DNA of 64,000 nt from Cyprinodon diabolis (taxonomy: Eukaryota > Chordata > Actinopteri > Cyprinodontiformes > Cyprinodontidae). A program made the translations under genes and the position numbers. The DNA lies in the NCBI GenBank assembly GCA_030533445.1, contig CM060078.1, positions 19,864,591 through 19,928,590 of the forward strand. Direction: 5' to 3'. The notes beneath the pieces were generated by a model. It did not search any database. It was not told the origin of the DNA and saw only the letters and a list, made by a program, of their open reading frames with translations. This document shows, piece after piece, positions 11,385-23,644 of this stretch; position 1 is the stretch's first letter; each line of letters begins with the position of its first letter.

Positions 11385-14300
11385 CGACCGCCCCTTGGCG
11401 GTCCGGAAGAGGTTGATGGGCAGGAACGCTCGTATTCCTCGATGAGTGCCGGGTCAAGGATGTACGAGCCTGGGACCCACTGGCGATCCTCCGGTCCGTA
11501 GCCCTCCCAGTCGACGAGGTACTGCCATCCGCGACCTCGTCGACGGGAGTCCACGATGCGGCGCACCGTGAAGGGCGGATGGCCATCGACCTCCAGGGCG
11601 GGTGGTGGGGAGTCGGACGGAGGGCACAGAGGGCTCGAAGAGACGGGCTTGATCTGGGAAACGTGGAATGTAGGGTGGATTCGGAGGGACTGAGGTAACT
11701 GGAGACGGACAGCTGAGGGGTTGATGACTCGAGAGATTCTATATGGTCTGATGAATCTCGGGGAGAGTTTTCGAGACATCCCCTTGAGGGGGATGTCCTG
11801 AGTGGAGAGCCACACCTCCTGGCCCTCAGAGTACTTGGGGGCGGGACGTCTTTTGGCGTCGGCGAAACCTTTTGCTGATGCAGATGACTGATTGAGTGTG
11901 GCGATGGTTTCCCTCCGAATCCTCTGGCAGCGACGGATGTAATGATTAACGGATAGCACCGATATCTCTCTCTCATCTGCGGGGAAAAGAGGTGGTTGAT
12001 ATCCGAGACTGACCTGGAATGGGGACTGTCCAGTGGATGCAGAACAGAGGGAATTGTGGGCATATTCAATCCACGGAAGGAATTGGCTCCAGTCCACGGG
12101 GTTACTAGACGTGAGGCAACGGAGGGTGGATTCCAGTTGTTGGTTCATGCGCTCGGTCTGACCATTCGATTGGGGGTGGTAACCTGAGGTGAGAGAAGGT
12201 TTGCAGCCGAGCGCAGAGCAGAAAGCTCTCCATACCTGGGAGATGAATTGAGGACCTCTCTCCGAGAGGATCTCCTGGGGGATGCCGTGAAGCCGGAAAG
12301 CATGCTTAATGAGGAGTTGAGCGGTCTGGAAGGCTGTAGGAAGCTTTCTGAGGGGAACAAGGTGGCAGGACTTCGAAAAACGATCAACTATGGTGAGTAT
12401 AGTGGACATACCTCGGGAGACTGGGAGACCGGTGACAAAATCGATGGCGACATGGGACCATGGGCGCGAGGGAACAGGAAGTGGTTGAAGCAGGCCAGAA
12501 GGAGGTTGGTGTGAGGCTTTGTTACGGGCACATGTGGGGCAAGCCAACACATACTCCTTAACGTCTTTGTGGAGAGTGGGCCACCAGAAGCGTCTGGAGA
12601 TGAGAGCAACTGTCCTACTGACTCCTGGATGAGCTGAGAATTTGGCAGCATGCATCCACTGGATAAGACGGGACCTGACAGAAGATGGGACATATGTACG
12701 GTTAGATGGGCCGTTACCTGGGTCGGGTTCAGTGGCCAGAGCTGAATTAATGAGGTCTGTTATCTCCCAGTTGACCACTCCCACTGTACATGATGCCGGA
12801 AGGACAGGTTCAGGAGTCTCAGGATGATCGACGGAGTAGAGACGAGAGAGAGAATCGGGCTTCACGTTCTTGGATCCGGGTCTGTAGGAGATGATTAGGT
12901 TGAAGCGAGAGAAGAAAATTGACCACCTGGACTGGCGAGGATTAGCCTGTTTAGTTGACTGGATGTAAGCCAGGTTCTTATGGTCAGTCCACACAAGAAC
13001 CGGGTGCTCAGCTCCCTCCAGCCAATGCCTCCATTCCTCCAACGCCAGTTTGATAGCCAGAAGCTCTCGGTCACCCACATCGTAATTTTGTTCAGCGGAG
13101 GAGAGCCTACGGGAGAAGAAAGCACAAGGGTGTATCTTCTGATCTGAGTCGAGCCTCTGGGATAGGACAGCTCCAACACCAGAATCTGAAGCATCCACCT
13201 CTAAGATGAACTGCTTAGTCGGATCAGGTTGAATTAGGACAGGTGCTCTGAAAAACAAGGATTTTAATTTCTCAAAAGCTGCTTGAGCCTCGGGGGTCCA
13301 CTGAAATGTGCGTTTAACAGAAGTCAGGGAGGTTAGTGGAAGAGCGGTCTGGCTGTAGTTTCTAATAAACCGGCGGTAGAAGTTAGCAAATCCTAAAAAC
13401 CTCTGAAGTTGTTTTCGGTTCTCTGGAACAGGCCAGTCTAAGACTGCTTTGATCTTGTCCTCAGAAGGTTTTACCTGGCCGCCCTCGAGCACAAACCCCA
13501 AAAAGGAGACTGAAGGTTGATGAAATTCGCACTTCTCGGCTTTCACGAACAGCTTATTCTCCAGAAGTCTCTGTAAGACAAGTCGGACATGTTTCTTGTG
13601 TTCATCAAGGTCCTTGGAGTAAATGAGAATGTCATCATTGTACACGAAAACAAACACGTTGAGAAAGTCTCTGAGAACATCATTTACTAGGGCCTGGAAG
13701 CAGGCTGGAGCGTTAGTTAGACCAAAGGGCATAACGAGGTATTCGAATTGACCCAAGGGTTTTTTGAAGGCTGTTTTCCATTCATCGCCCTCACGGATCC
13801 TAAGGAGATGGTAGGCGTTTCTTAAATCCAGTTTGGAAAACACTGTAGCACCCTGTACTGGTTCAAAAGCAGAGGCGAGAAGAGGCAGTGGGTATTTGTT
13901 TTTAATTGTAATCTGGTTCAAACCTCGATAGTCTATACAAGGTCTCAGGGAACCATCTTTCTTTCCCACGAAGAAGAAACCGGCGCCCAATGGAGAGGAC
14001 GAAGGACGAATTATTCCAGCAGCCAATGATTCGTTGATGTATTTTTCCATAGTTTCTCTTTCGGGTTTGGAAATGTTATACAATCTGCTGCTAGGAAGAG
14101 GAGCACCAGGTAAAAGTTCAATGGCGCAATCGTATGGTCTGTGTGGAGGTAGGGACGTCGCACTGACCTTACTGAAGACTGGGGCTAAGTCATGGTACTC
14201 AGAGGGGACAGAAGAAAGGTCAGGAGAGTCCATCTCCCCCCCACCTCTAGGGGACCCCACCCAGGGGGCAGCAGAACGAAGGCATGTTTCGTGGCACGAA

Positions 14301-14758
14301 GTGGACCATGCTTCCAGGAGACGTGTAGTCCAGTTAATGTGAGGATTATGCTTCTCCAACCATTCGAACCCGAGAACCAGCGGGGAACATGCAGAGGGAA
14401 GAACAAAGAATGTTATTGCCTCTCGGTGGTTACCTGACAGAAGTAGCTCGAGGGGCTGGGTTTGGTGGGTAACTCGATGGAGTCTCTTTCCGTCAATAGC
14501 GGAAACATTGAGAGGCTGAGAGAGAGGAATGGTTTTAATCTGGAGTTGCTGGACGAGGTTTGAGTCGATGAGATTCCGTTCACAGCCTGAGTCGACGAAA
14601 GCAGAAAAAGAAAGACTTTGATTATCACAGAAAAGTGTGGCAGGTAGTAACAGTCGAGGAGATTTCGTAGTGTTAATTCGGCCCGCCAGACTCCTCAGAT
14701 CCTCTGGCGGGCCCCGGCTTTTGACTTTGCCGGGCAGGAGGCGATGAAGTGTCCGCTC
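11381..14758 (-). CDS. pol: Gypsy Pol: protease, RT, RNase H, integrase, chromodomain
   Basis: The frame is open for 1125 codons from 14758, has no early ATG, and lies in the -1 frame relative to gag with 64 nt of overlap, so it is probably made by frameshifting. Protease Asp-Ser-Gly is at residues 56-58. Reverse transcriptase follows, with the active-site box reading Tyr-Asn-Asp-Asp at residue 373. RNase H shows LEVDASDSG and WTDHKNL. Integrase has an HHCC zinc finger, then the catalytic core with Asp773, Glu833 where the family has Asp, and Glu869; spacing is DD35E-like. The last about 60 residues form a chromodomain ([12 protein letters not shown]). The enzyme copies the RNA and inserts the DNA into chromatin. 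The two changed active-site residues may disable this copy. Confidence 0.93.
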   Translation of the reverse strand, partial: ERTLHRLLPGKVKSRGPPEDLRSLAGRINTTKSPRLLLPATLFCDNQSLSFSAFVDSGCERNLIDSNLVQQLQIKTIPLSQPLNVSAIDGKRLHRVTHQTQPLELLLSGNHREAITFFVLPSACSPLVLGFEWLEKHNPHINWTTRLLEAWSTSCHETCLRSAAPWVGSPRGGGEMDSPDLSSVPSEYHDLAPVFSKVSATSLPPHRPYDCAIELLPGAPLPSSRLYNISKPERETMEKYINESLAAGIIRPSSSPLGAGFFFVGKKDGSLRPCIDYRGLNQITIKNKYPLPLLASAFEPVQGATVFSKLDLRNAYHLLRIREGDEWKTAFKKPLGQFEYLVMPFGLTNAPACFQALVNDVLRDFLNVFVFVYNDDILIYSKDLDEHKKHVRLVLQRLLENKLFVKAEKCEFHQPSVSFLGFVLEGGQVKPSEDKIKAVLDWPVPENRKQLQRFLGFANFYRRFIRNYSQTALPLTSLTSVKRTFQWTPEAQAAFEKLKSLFFRAPVLIQPDPTKQFILEVDASDSGVGAVLSQRLDSDQKIHPCAFFSRRLSSAEQNYDVGDRELLAIKLALEEWRHWLEGAEHPVLVWTDHKNLAYIQSTKQANPRQSRWSIFFSRFNLIISYRPGSKNVKPDSLSRLYSVDHPETPEPVLPASCTVGVVNWEITDLINSALATEPDPGNGPSNRTYVPSSVRSRLIQWMHAAKFSAHPGVSRTVALISRRFWWPTLHKDVKEYVLACPTCARNKASHQPPSGLLQPLPVPSRPWSHVAIDFVTGLPVSRGMSTILTIVDRFSKSCHLVPLRKLPTAFQTAQLLIKHAFRLHGIPQEILSERGPQFISQVWRAFCSALGCKPSLTSGYHPQSNGQTERMNQQLESTLRCLTSSNPVDWSQFLPWIEYAHNSLCSASTGQSPFQVSLGYQPPLFPADEREISVLSVNHYIRRCQRIRRETIATLNQSSASAKGFADAKRRPAPKYSEGQEVWLSTQDIPLKGMSRKLSPRFIRPYRISRVINPSAVRLQLPQSLRIHPTFHVSQIKPVSSSPLCPPSDSPPPALEVDGHPPFTVRRIVDSRRRGRGWQYLVDWEGYGPEDRQWVPGSYILDPALIEEYERSCPSTSSGPPRGGR

Positions 14759-15735
14759 TCACTACAGTAGATACATAATTTGCTTAAGAAGCGCCTCTGT
14801 CTCTCCTCTGAAGTGAGCCTGGTGTGTCCCACCTGCATTGGTTCGACCTCCCTTTCGCCAGAATGAGAGGCCTGAACGGGTAATGGTAAAGGCTGGGGTT
14901 TAGACCTCTGAATGGGCAACTGCTCTGTAGAGGAAGAGCAAACAGTCACGTTATGTGAGGCAGAAGAAAATGTACTCTGCTTCTTAGAACTGTTTCTGGC
15001 TCGAATTCGATTATCTAGTCTGATGGAGAGGCGAATTAAATCTTCGAGGGTGGCTGGTTCATCGAGGGTTGCAAGTTCATCTTTAATCTGTTCATTTAAC
15101 ACCATGAAAAAGGCTCCTTTCAAGGCGCTTTGGTTCCAACCGGAAGCTGCCGCCTTAACCCGGAAGTTAACTGAAAACTCTGCCACCGAAGAATTTCCCT
15201 GTTTAAGGTTGAAAAGGGCTCTAGAATCAATTGTTTGATCTGTTTCTTGGTTAAAAACCTGGGTAAATTCAGCAATGAAATCAGAGTAGTAGCAATTTAA
15301 ACTGTCGTCAGCGGCAAATCTTGCCTGAGCCCATTCCAAGGCTCTTCCTGTTAACTGAGAGAGAATGAAAGTTATTTTCTTGTGATCCGTGGAAAAACAG
15401 CCAGGGGAGTTCTGAAAAATCAATCGACATTGAAAAAGAAATCCTTTGCAATCCTTCATGTTGCCAGAAAATCTCTCTGGGAGACTAGGACGGAACTCTG
15501 ATGACGTCACGGCCTGTGACCTCGGAGGTGGGACTGGACCCGGAAATGGTTGTGGTGCAGCATTAGCGCTGTTCAGAAAATTAGCACAACTCTGTAGCAT
15601 TTGGTTATGAGTTCCTACTAGATGGTATAACTCACGGAGCGTTTGGGTTTGTCCCTGTAGTTGGGCATCCTGCTCTTCCAAACGACGGGTGAGGTGATCT
15701 GCTGGGCCTTGAGTTTGGCCGCAGTGTTCTGTCAT
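14695..15735 (-). CDS. gag: Gypsy Gag (capsid and nucleocapsid)
   Basis: 346 residues. I chose the ATG at 15733-15735 (MTEHCGQTQ) because the frame upstream lies wholly within the LTR; the frame is open to 15786. An N-terminal coiled-coil-like stretch rich in Gln and Leu ([15 protein letters not shown]) is followed by a retrotransposon capsid region containing [24 protein letters not shown] zinc knuckle (Cys-X2-Cys-X4-His-X4-Cys) sits at about residues 321-334. Gag should form the cytoplasmic particle that packages element RNA. Unusually, the start codon is inside the LTR and the next codons are the primer-binding site. Confidence 0.92.
   Translation of the reverse strand: MTEHCGQTQGPADHLTRRLEEQDAQLQGQTQTLRELYHLVGTHNQMLQSCANFLNSANAAPQPFPGPVPPPRSQAVTSSEFRPSLPERFSGNMKDCKGFLFQCRLIFQNSPGCFSTDHKKITFILSQLTGRALEWAQARFAADDSLNCYYSDFIAEFTQVFNQETDQTIDSRALFNLKQGNSSVAEFSVNFRVKAAASGWNQSALKGAFFMVLNEQIKDELATLDEPATLEDLIRLSIRLDNRIRARNSSKKQSTFSSASHNVTVCSSSTEQLPIQRSKPQPLPLPVQASHSGEREVEPMQVGHTRLTSEERQRRFLSKLCIYCSESGHFIASCPAKSKAGARQRI
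15718..15728 (-). promoter_or_regulatory. Self-priming primer-binding site
   Basis: The minus strand reads AACACTGCGGC one nucleotide inside the 5' LTR edge. It is perfectly complementary over 11 nt to GCCGCAGTGTT at 16278-16288, the predicted 5' end of the element RNA. There is no TGG-starting tRNA-type site here. Tf1 of fission yeast is known to prime from the first 11 nt of its own RNA. Confidence 0.75.
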
Positions 15736-16427
15736 GATGGGTTCACTAAAGGAGACCCAGTTATGCAGAACACCACTGACGGACACAAGGATAAAAAGTT
15801 GAACAGTTTATTTAAGCACAAAACACACAGAATGTACTGATTCTGGTTCGGGCCTGGATACTGGTTCACCGGAGTCTGCGTGAGAGACAGCACAGTTAGT
15901 GACTGCTGACAGGGTTTGATTTCCACAGGTTCACTGTTTGTACCTTAAGGGTTCTTGAGGTTTACTTTGGGAGAGTCACTGTTGGTTCTGGAGAAGAGTT
16001 TGTCAGCAGAGTCCGTTTGCTGCTTCAGCGTCTCGCGTCTTAGCTTGAACAGACCTTGGCTTAGATTTCCCAGCTCTAGTCCTGAGCTGCTTGGGGTTTC
16101 TCTGTGAGTCTTCAGGGTTTGGCTCAGAGTGTCGGCTCGGCAGGTTAGCTCTTCCAGAGCTTTCACAGAGGAGGCACAGGTTTCCTGGAAAACAGAGACA
16201 GTAGTTAGAATCCAGACTGGATTCAAAGTCATGGAGATTCACAGAGGATCTAGGCTTTAGCGCTGACCAACTGGAACAACACTGCGGCGTTGAGGCAAGG
16301 TCTGAAGACAGCTTATGTAGTGGATCCTCTGATGATCTTGACGAGCAGCGGCTGTGCAGGAGGCTCCCTCAGAGGATCCACAGCGGACTCTGCTGGAGAA
16401 AGATGGGATTTTCTCCAGCTCCCAACA
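15730..16427 (-). repeat. 5' LTR of the gypsy element
   Basis: 698 bp, starting CCAACA-side TG at 16427 and ending at 15730. It is divided by the predicted RNA start at 16288 into a short U3 of about 139 bp and an R-U5 part of about 559 bp. It supplies the promoter and the Gag start codon. Confidence 0.97.
16278..16381 (-). promoter_or_regulatory. U3 promoter: TATA-like box, RNA start and 13-bp dyad
   Basis: A TATA-like TACATAAG lies on the minus strand at 16312-16319, 24-31 bp upstream of the predicted RNA start at 16288. The start is inferred because the 11 nt beginning there are complementary to the primer site. Just upstream of the TATA-like box is a perfect 13-bp inverted repeat, GTGGATCCTCTGA at 16320-16332 and its complement at 16369-16381. 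The left LTR has the same dyad at 11263-11275 and 11312-11324. Confidence 0.6.
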
Positions 16428-16432
16428 GCTCT

Positions 16433-17685
16433 GGCACCAAGAATTTCAATGATACACCGGCTGCAGGAGAATGAATGCCATCGATCATCTAGAACACATA
16501 AACATCATCATGTAAAAGACACAAACGTTTTAACATGCTCCTTATGTGCGTCAATGCAGCTGCATCAACAGGTAAATCAATATGTGCTGTTGATTTTAAC
16601 CTTTGTACCGTATAATAATAGATAATGATATCAAGGCTGCTTTAATAGACCAAATATTATTTCAGGTCTATTTATTGAACAAAGTATGTCATAATTGCAT
16701 CGTGGGACAGAAATGTAATGTCTAATTCTCTTCTTCCAAAGAGGAAAATGCCTTATCTCCAGATGCAGGATATACCTGCAGTCAGAATGTATTCCACACA
16801 GGAGGCTTGTTTAAAGCCTAAATTCAGGGCAAACTGTGAAGTAATTGGTGCATTACAGAAGTAATGGCTACATGATTTATTCAGGGTTTTTTTCCCTATA
16901 GCATGACATGGTAGGCTACTACTTCAAATGTGAAATTAACTGGATTAGTAAATATCATAACCCAAAGTGACATTGAAGCTGTGTTTTTTCTTTCATATTA
17001 ATATGTCAGTAAAGCTCCAGGGACGGAGCTGGGTCAAGTAGCTGACAACTAATCTGTTTGGAATACATCCTGTAGATTTTTGCCTATGCATTCTGAGATG
17101 TTTATAAGTCAATCTGCAGAAATGAAGCAGAAATGTTCAATATTCAAGTCGCAACAGTTGTATTTACTTTTAGCATGTTTAAACATATTGCTGCTCATAA
17201 GCATTAACATGTTTAAATGTTCCCATCGCTGGTAACTTAACATTAAGCTTTATCATATTATTGAGTGATTATTAAAGCAGTGTTTCAACCTTTAAGCCAA
17301 GGTAACCATTTACTTTGACATCTTACCCAAAAGGCACAATATTGAATGATTTAGCGTCGATCATGACAACACACAATAGTATTTAACCTACTGAAAGGAC
17401 TGATAATTTAATTTACTTGCCACCATACTATAGTTTCAGAAACTAAACACTGGCAAAGTGACTTAAAAATAGATATTATAACCCTTTAGGGTAAGTTACC
17501 ATGTTTTTGATCGCTTGCACACCCCTTATAAATGGAGTCCCCCCCCATTTCTCAGGGAGGTCTAGAAACACAAGGTTTATATCCAGCCTTTTAGCAAAGA
17601 TACTTCTACATGGCAGTACAGATTCTGGAATTTGACCAATTAGATGAGATCTTGAAGGATATATTTTAGCTATTGTAAGCTGAAA
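16433..17685. other. Spacer between gypsy element and LINE relic
   Basis: AT-rich, with no recognisable gene or repeat. The frame at 17476-17733 on the minus strand overlaps the LINE edge, and its remaining residues match nothing I know. Confidence 0.45.
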
Positions 17686-17689
17686 CAGC

Positions 17690-18625
17690 ATTAATAAGTC
17701 ATTGCATTGATGTCTTCTCCATGTAGATGACACTAGAAATCCCCAGTTTGTAACCTCAAAACAACCTTGCAGGACTTCTTCAGCTTCCTTTGACCATCTC
17801 CTTACGGTTCTTTTTAATACAGGTTATCTCTTATAAAGTGGCTTATAATCTGAGCAGAAAAAACAATATTATCTGATTTCTCAAGAGGAGGTCTTACTTC
17901 ATGGGTGTAGGAGTCCTTGACATTTGCATAAAAGAAGTCCAAAGTTTTGTTTTCTCTCGTACAGCAGCTGATAAACTGCTGGAACGTTGGCAGCGTAGCA
18001 AAGAGTAAGACATGATTAAAATCACCAGTTTGCCCCAAATGCATTTGGCCGTTGTGTCTGTAGCCTATCAACAATGGAACTGATTACATCACACATAGTG
18101 TCAGGAATGTCAGAAGGTGGAATATAAACTAACAGAACACTGCTGAACTCTCTGGGCAAATAATATGGCCAAAGCAACTGCCAACAGTTCAATGTCTGGG
18201 TTGCAGTGACAGATCTTCACAGTAACATGTCGTGGATGACACCATCTGTTGTTCATAAACACTGCCAACCCACCTCCTTTGAATTTCCTACTCTTCTTTA
18301 ATTCTATGTCCACTCGTATGATCAGGAAGCCTGGCAGAGAAACGCTTGAGTCCAAGATGTGATCCTGCTGCCATGTTTCGGTAAAACATATAATGCTGCA
18401 TGGTCAATATTCTGGCTGGGTCCTTGCTAGAGCTTGGAGTTCTCCTAAATTGTTTCTTAATGATCTCAAATTGCCTATAATGATTGATGGAAGAGATGGT
18501 TTAAATTTCTTCTTCCTCGCTCTTCTCCTTTCACAGCTCGGCATCCCCGGCACTTCCTTTTCAACTCAGCAGGTACTTGTGGAAGTAGTTGAAGTATTAG
18601 TTCAGGTTTAGAGATGTCAAAGACC
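17690..18625 (-). pseudogene. LINE ORF2 endonuclease relic, jockey/CR1-L2 group
   Basis: Conceptual pieces on the minus strand in several frames match the N-terminal part of fish LINE ORF2. From the 5' side they are: a basic stretch ending CRGCRA near 18540; FTETW followed by LDSSVSLPGF; KGGGLAVFMNNRWC; PDIELLAV; GDFNHVLLFATLPTFQQF; ENKTLDFFYANVKDSY; PPLEKSDN; and RTVRRWSKEAEEVLQGCF near 17790. GDFN and the SDN-type motif belong to the AP-endonuclease active site that nicks target DNA. Several frameshifts and stops break it, and no reverse transcriptase part remains. The loss of the 3' half is unusual, since LINE copies normally lose the 5' half, so a later deletion is likely. Confidence 0.75.
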
Positions 18626-18639
18626 TGCTACTGGGTGTA

Positions 18640-20790
18640 AAAAAATCAACTTGTTATAGTTGTTGTGGTGACTCATCAAAATAATTATTCTAAAAAAGGA
18701 CAAAATCCCTCCAGTTTCACAGCATTCATCAACAGAGAGGAAAAACACCAGAAAAAGAAAAATGGAAGGATTAAAGTTTTCTTCAGAATCAAGCTAGCAG
18801 AGCTACTCCAACGTGCAGCTACCTTAAGCATCTCAATTCTTGAACACTGGAAGTATCATCCAAACTATTAAGTAAAATGCTAAAAAATCATAACTACTTT
18901 ATTGAAATGTATTTCATCTTTTGAATTGGATTCCTAAAAATAAACAACCTTTTTCATGAAATTTTGATTTCATGATATGCAACTGCTCAGGGTTGTTCTT
19001 ATATTAGCCATAAAGGCAATATCCCAGGAAAGGGAAGGCTTGAATTCCACATTAAATAAATTATCGCTTATTTACTATTAATGGATATTAGGCCAATTTA
19101 TGTCAGTTGGAACTTGACATCTGTATGTCTTAAGTAGGCACACACTGCTTAAAATAATACAACTATACTGCATAAATTGTACAAATGGGACTATGTTGCA
19201 TTTCATCCCACTCAAGAATCTAATTGATATTTTGTTGTTGGTTCTGAGGTGGGAGCAGAGTGGACTCTACAAAGGCCCTTTAAATACAAGAACCATGACC
19301 ATATAGCTATTGTTCTTGCAAAAATGGTAATTCAGTACTCTAAACTTTGTAGTAAAAACAATAAAAGTAGCTATGAAGGACAAGCATCTTATCATAAATG
19401 GCTAAGATCATTATCTAATCATAAGAAGGCCTTACTATTAAATGATCTCCAGGTGGGAAGATTTTTTCAGGCAACGAAGGTCTATTCTTCCCAACTAAAC
19501 TTTTCCTGAGCTGAGATACAAAGATTTTGAGGAAATAGAAAAATAATTTTCAAGGTTTTAAAACCTGAAGCAGCAGAGGGTGTTCATCATCTCTGTTGTC
19601 CTCTGTGATCCTTAACTAATAGAGGTTAGCCAATTCTCTTAGAAAAAATGTCTGCAGATGAGTTACGAGACCTCGTCTTTCAAGGAAAGTGCTGACCCCC
19701 TTTATTGGTCTTTCAAGAAAACCTGAAATATGGCAAAGACAAAAAAAGCAATTTTTTAAACTCAGAACTAAATATAGATTAACATAATTTCATGTTTAAA
19801 ACAATTAAATCTTTCTTTAAAATCTTTATAAATGCATAATCCATACCAAGCTAATGTATAGTATTATAGCATAGTAAATAAAAACACATCTTTGCGGCAG
19901 TATATTGACACAATATGCTAACGACTCAAACTCTTATATACACACCAATATCCAATAAATAATTGAATCCCCGGTGGCTACCCTCACAACTACAGTGATA
20001 CATTAATTGGGCAAAATTAGCATGAATAAAAGCAAATAAGTGTAACATGTAATTTATTACTTATCAAGTGTAGTTTAGCAGTGGAAAGCTCCGATTTCCC
20101 CCCAGATTCCTTTAACAGCTATAATGCAGTTCTTAATTTACTCTGTGGAAAATCAATTTTTTTTTCAGAGTTCATTAGGCACCAATATGTTACAATGCTG
20201 CTCCCCTGAGCACCCAGCTACAAAAAACATTATGCAAATTCCTGCCAGTGCATCTGTATGTAAATAGCAACCAAGTCCACAGTCAATTCTCTATGGAAAG
20301 CTTTGTTAGCAGGCCCTTTGTTTTTAAGATTGAACCTTATTCATAATAGTCAGAAAATTGGGAAATGGCTCCATATGACAGGTAAAAGCAAACAAACCGT
20401 ACACCAAGTGTGTTCTTCTACGGTTTCATGAACATATTTCAAAAATCATGTCAGTAAATCGTGGGCCAGGTTAGCTTTGTATGAGTTTACACTGAGGATA
20501 TCCGTTGGTTTCATATTAAATGGAAATGTCCACCCAAAACAAAATCTTTAATCCTTCAGATATTTCATACACATTTAACAGAAACCTTTAATACAAAACC
20601 ACTGTTTGGCAGTTATAGCATTGACTGTTCATTAAAAAATAACATACATTTGAAAAATCCTTTATTAAATAAAAAAGAAGAGGTATAACACTGCATACTG
20701 ATAATCTAACATAAAGCTTTGAGCAAAAGTTAAAGGTCCCTTTTGTTGTCCGTGGTAGAAACTACAACAGCAATAACTTGTTTAATGTAT
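18640..20790. other. AT-rich spacer
   Basis: Only short chance frames. I see no gene, repeat ends or regulatory block that can be supported. Confidence 0.5.
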
Positions 20791-20825
20791 AATGTGCAAT
20801 TTACCATTTGATACCCTGTGGAATA

Positions 20826-21490
<665 letters not shown>

Positions 21491-21661
21491 CGGTATAATG
21501 ATCCTACTTTAAAAAAAAAAAAAAGCTGTCATATGTGGATGCACTGTATATACTGTATATATCCCATGTACCTTTTTCTTCCTTTGGCACAGTCTTCTTC
21601 TTTGACTATTTGAACTGATGTAACAAGTAAATTTCTCCACTGTGAGAATGATAAAGTCAGT

Positions 21662-21689
21662 AAATCAATCAATCAATCAATCAATCAAG
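21662..21689. repeat. (AATC)n microsatellite, possible LINE/SINE tail
   Basis: About six AATC units follow the text CTCCACTGTGAGAATGATAAAG, which resembles the 3' tails of fish non-LTR elements. The body of such an element is not recognisable upstream. Confidence 0.5.
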
Positions 21690-21699
21690 AAAAGTGGTT

Positions 21700-23630
21700 A
21701 AAGTTGATGAAATAAGCACGCCAGCTTGGACTGTCAATACCTTAATTTTTTGGCGGAATTTGTATCTAACAAAAGTCAAATAACAAAAAACGTTTTCCGA
21801 GCCTCAGAAGCCCTAAAACAGATTTTCACAGGTGTCAATATATTTTAAAGTATTGAAATAGCATTTCCTCATAATTGTAATATCTATAATAAATATCGGT
21901 GCTATGTCCTCAGAAATGCTTTTATAGAGAACTATTGAACAAATGCTGCATTAATTGGGTACAAGAGCTTTTATAGTTGATAATTTCACTTACAACCCAG
22001 TTTTTGTCTCAATGCAAAAGTCATAAAGTTTTACAAAAATGTAGGCAGTGGTTCATGGGAGCTTCAAATGGCTTCATGTAGCTATGCTCCACGGCTTAAA
22101 GTAGACTGTCAATGCAAACAGAAACTGATAGAAGCAACAATCTCCAGTTCAGTTTGGTAAAAGGAAAAAATTCTTGCAATTAGAATAAAATATATCGTCA
22201 TACACATAGTGAGCTGCACCCCTGCAAACTCGGACACTGATCCGCATATGTAACTCTTTATGAAGAGAATTACCCCAGCAAAGAGTGAGCTTAAAAGACA
22301 ATAGAACAGGGCACAATAACGCAATAACAGTAAAAGAAGCTTTACATCCAAGTATGATCTAGTATTTAAGCTTAGTTTGTTTTAAACAGCTTGGTTGGAC
22401 TTGGTTCAAGATGGAAAAATAAATGGGAAGAGCCCCTGACTTTTCTTTCCATTTTTGGAAAAACTAACAAAAAACATTTTAACATGAAGGCACATCTGCT
22501 ACCACAGGTTAAAAAAAAATAAGAGCTCCCTTCTAAATAGGATTAAAGTTTACTGTAAAATAGCCCTGTTTGTTAGTTATTACCCTGATAACTTTTTGGC
22601 ACTGCTTTTTGTTTTATTATTATTTTTTTTCTTTTGAGCATTTTGTTTCCAGGATACATTAGTCTGCTGCATTAAGTCATTTGTTTCTCTTGGCCAGCTC
22701 CCAGATTGCAATGCTCTGCATGGGTTTTCAGCTTTTGGGATGATATCCATCTGGTTTGAACTTTTTGAAGAGACTCAGTCCTTTTTTTATCCCCTTCTGT
22801 GTACAAAGCATGCTGCTGTGCTTCAAACAAAACACTGCCTCACCTGCTTGTCTTTCCGTGAAGCAATTCCCACAAAGCCCGAAGGCCATGTCGACCATAT
22901 GGTGCTACATAGGCTGATAGATTGTACTACATGGCACACACTCATGACGATGACTTAAACAGGAGCTAATTACTGCTCTTCTTGGAAATTCAGCTTAATG
23001 GACATTTCTGTTAATTGATCATTGCATTTTAATACTACTTTATATTGCTATTGCTTTATAGATGTTTCTTTTGAGTTTTCTTTTTCCGAGCACATCATTT
23101 ATCGGGTTGCAAAGTCGAAATGTGCACATAAAAATGAAAAAAAAAACCAAAACTGTTTCAATTCATGTTTCTTGTTAATGGTTCCTCTTTGTACTTATGC
23201 AGTGTTTTTTTTTTTTTGTAAACTTTTTTTATCTGAGTGTACTTTAAAAGCTAACAGACTATATTGGAAGGTAAACCAAAGCAATCAAATACATGGTTCC
23301 AAGCCTTTGTCTTTTTATTGCACAAGTTTGTTTGTACTTCAGATCAAACAGCAGCTGTTTATTAGTTTTTCATAAACTGGAGTTTATTATTTACCCCACT
23401 ATGGTGCAAAATTAGCTCTGTAATTAGGTATCACTTTAACATGCTCAAGGGAGGTAGTATCTAAGCAACCCTTGACAAACACATGCACACACAGAAGTGC
23501 AGTTTATACTGTGTTTGTTCCACTTGATGTTTTTCGATTTGTTTCTTTTTCTGCATGTTGCCCAGTTAAATGACAAGAAAATGTGACGGAAAAATACAAA
23601 AATATACCCCATAGTGCTTAATAAGAGCCT
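21700..23630. other. AT-rich spacer
   Basis: No supported gene. Poly-pyrimidine stretches occur near 22620 and 23200, but no convincing exon follows them. Confidence 0.5.
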
Positions 23631-23644
23631 TTAATTAATGGATT

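Larger units (their letters stand above)
10673..16427 (-). mobile_element. Full-length Ty3/gypsy LTR retrotransposon, chromovirus of Tf1/sushi type
   Basis: The element is 5755 bp with 698-bp LTRs at both ends that start TG and end CA. It is flanked by the 5-bp duplication GCTCT (10668-10672 and 16428-16432). It contains gag with a zinc knuckle, then pol in the order protease, reverse transcriptase, RNase H, integrase, chromodomain. The integrase-last order defines Ty3/gypsy, and the C-terminal chromodomain places it among chromoviruses. The primer site is self-complementary to the RNA start, as in Tf1. The LTRs differ at 4 of 698 positions (about 0.6 percent), so insertion is recent. The reading frames are unbroken, but two catalytic motifs in pol are atypical. 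Confidence 0.96.

Noticed and set aside
11200..12069. 289-codon frame on the minus strand
   Set aside because: It is an alternative frame overlapping pol and the LTR, with Ser/Arg/Pro-rich low-complexity wording typical of a shadow frame.
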